Shown in pieces: positions 15,400-21,478 of a stretch of 21,478 nt of DNA. Origin of the DNA: Lentisphaerota bacterium (lineage in GTDB: Bacteria; Verrucomicrobiota; Kiritimatiellia; RFP12; UBA3636); the NCBI GenBank assembly GCA_012511845.1, contig JAAZFF010000297.1, positions 1 to 21,478 on the forward strand. The letters are read 5' to 3'. Positions within the stretch are counted from its first letter, which is position 1; every line of letters starts with the position of its first letter. Under the pieces are notes generated by a model. The model had not been told where the DNA came from. It worked only from the letters and a program-made list of their open reading frames with translations, and did no database searches. Both the position numbers and the translations under genes were made by a program.

Positions 15400-15765
15400 C
15401 ACTGCCCGGCTTGCCGGGAGATCGTACACGTTAACAGCTCAGCGGTACACGTTAGTCCGAAGTCAAAATTGATTCTTTCGACCTGCGGTTGCTGAGAAGA
15501 AAGGTAGGGACGGCTCTCAGAGCGGTCCGTTGTTTTGCGGCGCGCCCGGAGGTCATCGCCCTACCTTCTAAGCAGACACGGACAGACACAGACAGACAGG
15601 AATGTCCGTGCTACAGTCTGCGGCTCCTGAGGACCTTCGCCCTCCAGCCCTCAGCAGGCTTCGATAACGATAACGGTAGCGATATCAATCCAGTTCCTGA
15701 TCGGCTACCCACTGCCCACTAACCACTCTTTTCCCCACTGCCCGGCTTGCCGGGCTCCGCCAGCT
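15400..15765. repeat. Composite intergenic repeat, copy A (locus 2)
   Basis: Two modules are shared with locus 3 at the same lengths. Module 1 (15400-15453, 54 bases) begins with CACTGCCCGGCTTGCCGGG and contains two direct GTACACGTT units. Module 2 (15525-15715, 191 bases) has 7 mismatches to its partner. Between them, AAGGTAGGG (15501-15509) pairs with CCCTACCTT (15559-15567) around a near-perfect 21-base palindrome at 15508-15528. Within module 2, CACGGACA (15577-15584) and TGTCCGTG (15603-15610) form a hairpin with an 18-base loop. A further CCCGGCTTGCCGGG lies at 15741-15754. It fills the gap between moxR and the fumarase gene; no gene is seen in it. Confidence 0.85.
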
Positions 15766-15837
15766 CCGGCAGGGCTCAATTCATTTTTCTTTACACGGGC
15801 GGCTTTACATTCTAAACTTTATGCCATCTTATAACAC

Positions 15838-16734
15838 ATGATTATGGATAAAAATAACATACTTTTTAAACGATGGGTCGCATTGCTTGCCGACCTTGTT
15901 CGAAGGGCGTCTACAGAGTTGCCTGCTGATATTGTAAACGGTTTACGTAAAGGCAATTCTCTGGAGAAAATGAGTTCCGGTGCCCAAAATACACTGTGTA
16001 CACTTCTGGATAATATTGATATTGCACGGCAAAAGTCTGTACCCATGTGCCAAGATACCGGTACACTTTCTTTCTGGTATGAATTGCCCGCAGGGGCTGA
16101 TACAGTTTTTTTTACAGAAGTAACGCATGCCGCTGTTATGGAGGCAACTTCCAGGGGATGGCTGAGACTTAATGTTATTGATGTCCCGTCTGGAAAACAG
16201 ATTACTGACAATGTGAGCGATGGGAATCCCTCAATTTATTTTACGACTTCCAATAAAATAAGAGTCCGCCTTTTGCTCAAAGGTGGAGGTTGCGAAAATG
16301 TAAGTACGCAATACAGTTTGCCCGATACGGGACTGGATGCAGGTCGTGACCTGGAGGGAGTGCGCAAGTGTCTTCTTGATGCAGTCTGGCAGGCTCAGGG
16401 CAACGGCTGCGCACCGGGCATACTTGGGGTGTGCATCGGGGGCGATCGGGCAGCAGGTTACATAAAGGCTAAAGAGCAGTTGCTGCGTACGTTGGAAGAT
16501 AGCGCACCGTTGCCGGAACTGGCGCAACTGGAGAAACGGGTTCTCGAGGATGCCAATTCGCTGGGCATAGGACCGATGGGGCTTGGCGGCAACACTACAC
16601 TGCTCGGTGTCAAGGTGGGGACTCTGCCACGGTTGCCGGCATCGTATTTTGTTACGATAGCGTACAGTTGCTGGGCATGCCGCAGGGCAGAGCTATTTGC
16701 AACTCCGGAAGGCGAGGAGATTGCTTATGGCTGA
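15838..16734 (+). CDS. Class I (iron-sulphur) fumarate/tartrate hydratase alpha-type subunit
   Basis: 298 residues, matching the N-terminal/alpha part of class I fumarases and the TtdA-type subunits. The three expected [4Fe-4S] ligands are Cys71 (PMCQDTG), Cys191 (NGCAPGILGVCIGGDR) and Cys278 (SCWACRR), with spacing close to characterised fumarases. GPMGLGGNTT near residue 244 is another family block. The reaction is reversible hydration of fumarate to malate, or dehydration of a related hydroxy-acid. The beta subunit is not adjacent and would have to be elsewhere. The start may be ATG 15838 or the in-frame ATG at 15844; neither has a strong ribosome site. The stop overlaps the next gene's start by 8 bases. 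Confidence 0.85.
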   Translation: MIMDKNNILFKRWVALLADLVRRASTELPADIVNGLRKGNSLEKMSSGAQNTLCTLLDNIDIARQKSVPMCQDTGTLSFWYELPAGADTVFFTEVTHAAVMEATSRGWLRLNVIDVPSGKQITDNVSDGNPSIYFTTSNKIRVRLLLKGGGCENVSTQYSLPDTGLDAGRDLEGVRKCLLDAVWQAQGNGCAPGILGVCIGGDRAAGYIKAKEQLLRTLEDSAPLPELAQLEKRVLEDANSLGIGPMGLGGNTTLLGVKVGTLPRLPASYFVTIAYSCWACRRAELFATPEGEEIAYG

Positions 16735-17872
16735 TAGAAGGCACTCCAAAACAGTCAGACTTATTGTTGTCGGTCTGGCAGTTTGTTTACTTGTTCTAGC
16801 AAGCGGAATGCAGAGCTCGCGCCTGAGAACGATGCGGCGTACTGTACTGCAAAAGCACAGTTCCTCATATAGTGCCGACGTTCCGCCCATGGTTACGTTT
16901 GTTTCAGTTTCGCTCGGTGGTTTCCGCGGTGTTCTGGCAGATTTGCTATGGCTCAGGGTAAGTCGGTTGCAGGAGGAGCAGCGGTATGTTGAGCTCGTTC
17001 AACTGTCTGACTGGGTTACAAAGCTTGAGCCGCATTTAATTGAAGTATGGGTTTTTCACGCATGGAATATGTCATACAACATAAGCGTAATGATGCGCCG
17101 ACGGGAAGATCGGTGGAGGTGGGTCGAAAACGGGATCAAGTTGCTGCGTGATGAAGGACTTCCACGCAATCCGCGAAGTCCGACCATGTACCGTGAACTG
17201 GGTTGGATATTTCAACACAAGATTGGAATGGCATCTGACTTGGCGGAAAAATATTACAAGTTTCGCCTGGCAGGGGATATAATTCCTTTTTTGAATGCCG
17301 ATGGAAGTGCTCCTTTGCCGGACAGTACGGCTGCAGGCGTCTTACACGATAAATTCGGGATGGATGCAACAGAGATGCTTGCGATAGAAAAGCGTTTGGG
17401 CAGAATTGACTGGAGAATGCCGTGCGCACACTCTCTTTACTGGGGCGTTCTCGGGCTGCGCGCTACAGAGGGGAGGGGACATGAAGTAACTCCATGCAGG
17501 AGGATGATTTATTCATCCCTGATAGAAATGGCGCGAGGGAACGGCATACTTGTTGAAACTTCTCTCGAAGCCGAATCTGATTTCAAAACCAGACCGGCAA
17601 CTGAACTTGTCGGGGTGACGGTAGAGTTTATCGAAGAGTGCATGAGAGAAAGCGACTTCAGCGGTATACGGTTCGCTTACATAGGTTTTTTACGTGATGC
17701 GATGCATTTGAAAATGCAGGAGCATAAAGTTCATGAAGCCAGGGGTTTTCATAGAAAACTTGTCAGCTTTTTTGAAGGTAAAACAACGATGCGTGTACCG
17801 ACATTTGAAGAAACTCTCAATGCCGAAAATGAATTGTTTCTGATACTGATGCAGTCTGCCGGATATCACTGA
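16727..17872 (+). CDS. Membrane-anchored protein of unknown function, FRG(x)3DxLW motif
   Basis: 381 residues. One N-terminal membrane segment (about residues 10-27) is followed by a mostly helical, exported or periplasmic body. Conserved-looking blocks include GGFRGVLADLLWLRVSRLQ, EPHLIEVWVFHAWNMSYNI, RRREDRWRWVENGIKLLRDE and YRELGWIFQHKIGM. The FRG...DLLW...Q...Y.. blocks recall uncharacterised, TPR-like proteins of Planctomycetes and relatives, by memory only. I do not assign a function. The ATG at 16727 overlaps the fumarase stop and has a GAGGAG site 7 bases upstream, which decides the start. The gene abuts apbE (TGATG). It might be part of a periplasmic assembly or tethering function. 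Confidence 0.72.
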   Translation: MADRRHSKTVRLIVVGLAVCLLVLASGMQSSRLRTMRRTVLQKHSSSYSADVPPMVTFVSVSLGGFRGVLADLLWLRVSRLQEEQRYVELVQLSDWVTKLEPHLIEVWVFHAWNMSYNISVMMRRREDRWRWVENGIKLLRDEGLPRNPRSPTMYRELGWIFQHKIGMASDLAEKYYKFRLAGDIIPFLNADGSAPLPDSTAAGVLHDKFGMDATEMLAIEKRLGRIDWRMPCAHSLYWGVLGLRATEGRGHEVTPCRRMIYSSLIEMARGNGILVETSLEAESDFKTRPATELVGVTVEFIEECMRESDFSGIRFAYIGFLRDAMHLKMQEHKVHEARGFHRKLVSFFEGKTTMRVPTFEETLNAENELFLILMQSAGYH

Positions 17873-18921
17873 TGTTTTCAAAATATACAAAATTTATACT
17901 GCTTTTGTTTCCCGCTGCTATCATTATTGGAGGTTGCGGTCGTAAAGATGATACAGTTGCAAATAAGGAATATAATTGGCCCGCCATGGGGACTTATGCC
18001 AGCCTGACCATCTCCATGGAAAATTCCGACACAGCTTTTTTAATTGCAAAAAAAGCTGTAGACGAGGTAAACGATGAACTTTCAGTTTTCGTTCCGGAAA
18101 GCTCGATCTCTTTATTAAATAAATCTGCCGGTGGTGGTTCATACATCAGGCTCGGTAAAGATGCTGTGGAAGTGTTGCTTTCACCTGCTCACTATTACAA
18201 GATGAGCGACGGTGCCTTCAATCCGGCAGTTGGACCGCTTGTGGAGGCGTGGGGTTTTTTCAGGGGTGGCAGTGCCGGAAAATTTCCGCCTGCGGAGGGT
18301 GTCATAGTCGAGACTCTGCCACTTTGTGACTTTGGAAAAGTTGAGTTGCTTGACGATGGTTCTGCCCGCCTTGCAAAATCGGGGATGTGTTTGGATTTCG
18401 GTGCGATTGCCAAGGGTTATGCAGTTGATGTAGTACATGAGCGCTTAAAGGAAGCCGGATTTTCAAATTTCCTTATTAATATCGGCGGCAATATGCGCTC
18501 TGACGGAGTGCGCCATGGCGGAGGCATGTGGAGGGTAGCTGTGCGCGATCCTCTTAGGGAGATTGATGATAATCCGCTAGGCATTCTGCTGTTGAACGAC
18601 GAAATTGCCGTTGCTACTTCCGGCGATTATGAACAGTACTTTGAACATGACGGAAAGAGGTTCTCGCACATAATTGATCCTCGTACAGGATATCCCGCCG
18701 AGGGGGTATCGCAGGTTACTGTTGTTGCACGTACGGCGATGGATGCGGATGCGCTTTCGACAGCCTGTTTTGTATTGGGAACCGATGAATCTTTCAAGTT
18801 GCTGGAAAACAATTCGGATTCAGGGGCACTTTTTGTGTCTGTTGATATAAATAGTGTTACAGAGATAAAAATCTCGGAAAGGTTTCAGGAATTGTTTGTT
18901 TCTGAGTTGGAGGAAGAATAA
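17872..18921 (+). CDS. apbE: FAD:protein FMN transferase ApbE (lipoprotein)
   Basis: 349 residues. The lipoprotein signal ends at IIIGGC (Cys22). The ApbE domain shows the early WPAMGTYASLTI block, LDFGAIAKGYAVDVV, LINIGGNMRSDG, IDPRTGYPAEGVSQVTVVA and the metal/FAD-binding MDADALSTACFVLG. ApbE attaches FMN covalently to threonine of flavoproteins such as Rnf and Nqr subunits, on the periplasmic side. The start overlaps the upstream stop by one base (TGATG) with no ribosome site, so translation is probably coupled. Its stop overlaps the rlmN start (TAATG). Its flavoprotein client is not in the window. Confidence 0.93.
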   Translation: MFSKYTKFILLLFPAAIIIGGCGRKDDTVANKEYNWPAMGTYASLTISMENSDTAFLIAKKAVDEVNDELSVFVPESSISLLNKSAGGGSYIRLGKDAVEVLLSPAHYYKMSDGAFNPAVGPLVEAWGFFRGGSAGKFPPAEGVIVETLPLCDFGKVELLDDGSARLAKSGMCLDFGAIAKGYAVDVVHERLKEAGFSNFLINIGGNMRSDGVRHGGGMWRVAVRDPLREIDDNPLGILLLNDEIAVATSGDYEQYFEHDGKRFSHIIDPRTGYPAEGVSQVTVVARTAMDADALSTACFVLGTDESFKLLENNSDSGALFVSVDINSVTEIKISERFQELFVSELEEE

Positions 18922-19979
18922 TGAAAGAGAAAAAGCTTGGTATTTCAGCATATTCTCTTTTTTTTGAGGAGTTGGCTGATGTTTTAAATGAGCTGGGTAT
19001 GGAGCAATGGCGTACCGAACAGGTATGGAAATGGCTTTACAGCCTGAGAGCAGGCACCTGGGATGAAATGACTAATCTACCGAAAACTCTTCGGGAAGAT
19101 TTGGGCAATAAAATCGGCTCTCTGGAGCAGACTGCCGGCTTGATTAGCAAGGTTCAGGAAGACGGCGGAACGGAAAAGTTGCTGTTGCGCATGCATGACG
19201 GTGAGCTGGTTGAGACCGTGGTAATTCCTTCACGAAAGAGGCGGACTGTTTGTGTATCGAGTCAGGTAGGCTGTGCGTTCGGATGTGTTTTCTGCGCAAG
19301 TGGAATGGATGGGGTTATCCGTAATTTGGAGAGCGGAGAAATTGTAGCCCAGGTAATGAAAGCATCTCGCTCAATAGGTGCTTTTCCAGATAATATTGTT
19401 TTTATGGGCATGGGGGAGCCTTTTGCAAACTATGACAATGTGTTGCGAGCGGCACGTCTCCTCAATGACGACAATGGACTTAATATTGGAGCCCGTAAAA
19501 TAACATTCAGTACGTGCGGCGTTGTTCCCGGGATAAAGAAACTGATGACTGAAGGAGTACAATTTGAGCTTTCAGTTTCATTGCATGCTGCTGAACAAAG
19601 CCTGCGTGAGAAAATCATGCCTGTAGCCGGGCGCTGGAATCTTGGGGAACTGATGGAAGCCTGCCGTGAGTACACAAGCAAAACGAATAGAATAATAACT
19701 TTTGAGTATACTCTGATAGAAGGTTTCAATGATGGGGTGGGGCATGCCCGGATGCTGGTGAAACTCCTTGAAGGTTTGAAGTGCCGTGTAAATCTGATAC
19801 CTCTTAATCCTGTTGAGGAGTTTGAGGGGAGAACGCCGTCGATGCAGGTTTGCGAGAGCTTTCTGCGTATAATATCACGTTCAGGAATCAATGCCACATT
19901 GCGACGTTCAAAAGGGCTTCAAGTTGATGCGAGCTGCGGTCAACTGAGGAAAAGGCAAAAACATCATTTTGAATTCTGA
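18921..19979 (+). CDS. rlmN: 23S rRNA/tRNA adenine C2-methyltransferase RlmN
   Basis: 352 residues, a radical-SAM enzyme methylating A2503 of 23S rRNA and A37 of some tRNAs. The CxxxCxxC cluster is at Cys118, Cys122 and Cys125 (QVGCAFGCVFCASG). The N-terminal accessory domain (WRTEQVWKWLY, TNLPKTLRE) and the MGMGEPFANYDNV and ELSVSLHA blocks are typical. The methyl-carrying Cys339 lies near the C-terminus (DASCGQL), so all key residues are present. The start ATG overlaps the apbE stop and has GGAGG upstream. It is the last gene of the four-gene overlapping cluster and ends at the repeat locus. Confidence 0.96.
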   Translation: MKEKKLGISAYSLFFEELADVLNELGMEQWRTEQVWKWLYSLRAGTWDEMTNLPKTLREDLGNKIGSLEQTAGLISKVQEDGGTEKLLLRMHDGELVETVVIPSRKRRTVCVSSQVGCAFGCVFCASGMDGVIRNLESGEIVAQVMKASRSIGAFPDNIVFMGMGEPFANYDNVLRAARLLNDDNGLNIGARKITFSTCGVVPGIKKLMTEGVQFELSVSLHAAEQSLREKIMPVAGRWNLGELMEACREYTSKTNRIITFEYTLIEGFNDGVGHARMLVKLLEGLKCRVNLIPLNPVEEFEGRTPSMQVCESFLRIISRSGINATLRRSKGLQVDASCGQLRKRQKHHFEF

Positions 19980-19996
19980 GTCAGACCAGTCTGACT
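19979..19996. repeat. 18-base palindrome at the rlmN 3' end
   Basis: AGTCAGAC, CA, GTCTGACT, starting at the last base of the rlmN stop codon. Eight-base arms with a two-base centre. It could fold after rlmN in the transcript, but no T-run follows, so an intrinsic terminator is not supported. It forms part of the following 9-base tandem units. Confidence 0.5.
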
Positions 19997-20014
19997 TGTC
20001 CGACCAGTCCGACC
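19984..20014. repeat. 9-base GAC-phased tandem units
   Basis: GACCAGTCT, GACTTGTCC, GACCAGTCC, GACC: just over three units of nine bases, each starting with GAC. The minus strand of locus 1 (around 5524-5555) shows a comparable phase (GACCCTATT, GACCGCACT, GACCCTATT). Confidence 0.6.
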
Positions 20015-20480
20015 GTATGGGGCTGCCTACTGCCCACTGATCACTCTTTTCCCTACTGCCTACTGCCCACTGCACACTGCCCGGCTTGCCGGGAGATCGT
20101 ACCTGTTCACAGCGGAGCGGTACACGTTTTACGTTCACGAAGATGAGGGTGGAATTAGTTCAGAAGAAAGTGGTTAGTGGGCAGTGGATAGAGACGGCTC
20201 TTCCGGCTTCGTCCGCTAACTACGCCGGGACAAGCCAAGCTGTCCGTTGTTGTGCGGCGCGCCCGGAGGTCATCGCCCTACCTTCTAAGCAGACACAGAC
20301 AGACACGGACAGACAGGAATGTCCGTGCTACAGTCTGCGGCTCATGAGGACATTCGCCCTCCAGCCCTCAGCAGGCTTCGACAACGATAACGGTAGCGAT
20401 ATCGATCCAGTTCCTGATCGGCTACCCACTGCCTACTGCCCACTGATCACTCTTTTACCTATTGCCCGGTTTGCCGGGCT
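20015..20480. repeat. Composite intergenic repeat, copy B (locus 3)
   Basis: Holds both modules of locus 2: the 54-base module at 20075-20128 (5 mismatches) and the 191-base module at 20242-20432 (7 mismatches, no gaps). The intervening sequence differs (113 bases here, 71 in copy A) and lacks the left AAGGTAGGG arm. The hairpin arms here are CACGGACA (20304-20311) and TGTCCGTG (20320-20327), with an 8-base loop. Short units resembling TACTGCCCACTGATCACTCTTTT flank both sides. GCCCGGTTTGCCGGGC (20464-20479) is a perfect hairpin just past the phosphatase stop, without a T-run. No gene is seen between rlmN and the phosphatase. Confidence 0.85.
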
Positions 20481-20492
20481 CGGCTTGCCGGG

Positions 20493-21478
20493 TTATTCCT
20501 CAAAGTTCCAGAGGGCTCTGATGTTGTGCGCGATATCTACGTTGTCTATGATACCGGAGAATTTTTCTGCTCCGGGACCGTACGAATAAATGGGAACTGC
20601 CACACCGGAGTGTGATCCACTTGCAAAATGAGCAACAGGTTCGGAACCTTCCACAACGCTTTTCAGTGCAGTGAGGGCGCCTGTTTCATGGTCTGCAGTA
20701 CAAATTACGAGAGTATCCCTGTTTGCTACGGCGTAATCGAGTGCTACTTTAACAACCCAGTCAGCCTGCAGCACTCCAAGGATGGAGCCATTTTTGTTAT
20801 TGCCGTGGCCATGCTTGTCGGGCAGGGCTGTTTCCACCATCATGAAGAATCCCTTTTTATTCCTGCTCAGCTTTTTTATTGCTGAAGCCGTTATTTCTGA
20901 AAGGGTGATTTCGTCGGAAGCAAATTCTGAGAATTTAATCTGTGCTACAGTCTTTTTGCCGGCAGGCACTTTCAGAAACTCGTTGACAGTTTCTACGAAA
21001 ACATACCCAGCCTCTTCCATCTCCTGCTGCAGGTTGCGTGGAGTGCCTGTTACATTATTGCTCGTAAAATGTTTTTTTGTACCAGAGCTGCCAAGCAAAA
21101 TATCGAAATTGCTTGCTGCAGCATCAGATATAATTTCCTGCGTCATATCGCGTTTTTTCTGATGGGCGAAAAATCCGGCAGGTGTTGCTCCAGAAATTGG
21201 GTCATTAGTAAGAATGCCAACAGATTTCCCGGCATCTCTTGCATTTTCGGCAACAGACACAAGAACTTTGTCATCGGGCGTAATCCCAAGATTGCCATTA
21301 TTAACTTTAGTACCGCAAGCGATGGCTGTTGCAGATGCTGCAGAGTCAGTTACGGCAGAGCTTTTGGAGTGGGTTGAGCAGAGTCCGGCTACGGGAAGCT
21401 GCTCCATAAGGAGTTTGCGTGTGTCGCCGTGAACAGTAAGGGAAGCAAGATTGAGTGAGCCCTGTCCCATACCGTCGC
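20493..21478 (-). CDS. Alkaline phosphatase (PhoA family), 5' end outside the window
   Basis: The C-terminal ~328 residues are visible; the frame continues past the right edge (the last codons encode DGMGQGS, the metal-binding start of the catalytic domain). The nucleophile Ser is in VTDSAASATA, further metal ligands are in CTADHETG, and the conserved HSG is in ASGSHSGVAVPIYSYGP. VNNGNLGITPDDK is the usual block after the active site. The enzyme hydrolyses phosphate monoesters in the periplasm, but signal peptide and start lie outside the window. No in-frame stop interrupts it. It ends with FEE and a TAA directly beside locus 3 repeats. Confidence 0.93.
   Translation of the reverse strand, partial: DGMGQGSLNLASLTVHGDTRKLLMEQLPVAGLCSTHSKSSAVTDSAASATAIACGTKVNNGNLGITPDDKVLVSVAENARDAGKSVGILTNDPISGATPAGFFAHQKKRDMTQEIISDAAASNFDILLGSSGTKKHFTSNNVTGTPRNLQQEMEEAGYVFVETVNEFLKVPAGKKTVAQIKFSEFASDEITLSEITASAIKKLSRNKKGFFMMVETALPDKHGHGNNKNGSILGVLQADWVVKVALDYAVANRDTLVICTADHETGALTALKSVVEGSEPVAHFASGSHSGVAVPIYSYGPGAEKFSGIIDNVDIAHNIRALWNFEE

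Noticed and set aside
15489..15722. An open frame of 77 codons in repeat copy A, matched by a similar frame in copy B within 20086-20589
   Set aside because: The shared part differs at 7 bases, giving 4 amino-acid changes and 3 silent ones, so there is no sign of protein-level selection. The frame crosses hairpins and repeat modules.
15804..15835. Promoter directly before the fumarase gene (TTTACA and TATAAC)
   Set aside because: The spacer is about 20 bases and the predicted start would fall at the start codon; too weak to list.
20464..20479. Intrinsic terminator after the phosphatase gene
   Set aside because: The hairpin is perfect but is not followed by a T-run on the minus strand, and the same palindrome recurs as a repeat unit elsewhere.
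15400..20480. CRISPR array or composite transposon bounded by the two repeat copies
   Set aside because: There are no regularly spaced short repeats with unique spacers, no cas genes and no transposase; the region between the copies is ordinary housekeeping genes.

Overview
The window looks like a chromosomal segment of a Gram-negative, probably anaerobic bacterium. TolB, Pal, four lipoproteins or exported proteins, and a GspC-like protein point to an outer membrane. Two carbohydrate/SGNH-type hydrolases, a protein with the FRG(x)3DxLW motif, and structured junk-like intergenic repeats suggest the PVC superphylum, most likely Lentisphaerota or Kiritimatiellota. That placement is an inference from gene content and repeat style, not a measurement.

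Layout. (1) 1-5188, minus strand: a probable operon of a TPR-like lipoprotein, a SAM methyltransferase, an extended-SDR epimerase and a TM1266-type iron-only-hydrogenase regulator, followed after a candidate promoter by an MFS transporter. The transporter runs off the left edge and carries an in-frame TAG. (2) 5189-5854: divergent intergenic region with a mosaic repeat and a candidate tolB promoter. (3) 5855-10060, plus strand: tolB, pal, tilS and a SASA/CE6-like esterase. (4) 10133-15325, minus strand: moxR and a DUF4886 SGNH protein; then a zinc-ribbon coiled-coil gene (COG1579) with an in-frame TAA, the RNase P RNA gene rnpB, a GspC-like PDZ protein and an M14 carboxypeptidase-like protein. 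(5) 15326-15837: repeat-rich gap. (6) 15838-19979, plus strand: four overlapping genes, namely a class I fumarase alpha-type subunit, an unrecognised membrane-anchored protein, apbE and rlmN. (7) 19980-20492: second copy of the composite repeat. (8) 20493-21478, minus strand: C-terminal part of an alkaline phosphatase.

No defence island, CRISPR array, transposase, prophage or biosynthetic cluster is visible. The most notable observations are four. The start codon and first seven codons of the GspC-like gene lie inside the 3' strand of the RNase P RNA P1 helix. Two otherwise full-length genes are each interrupted by a single in-frame stop (TAG in one, TAA in the other). A composite intergenic repeat (191 bp, 7 mismatches between copies) keeps one hairpin through a two-base register switch. 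The unrecognised protein in the fumarase-apbE-rlmN cluster has strikingly motif-rich sequence. None of these proves a new system; each is stated with a test.
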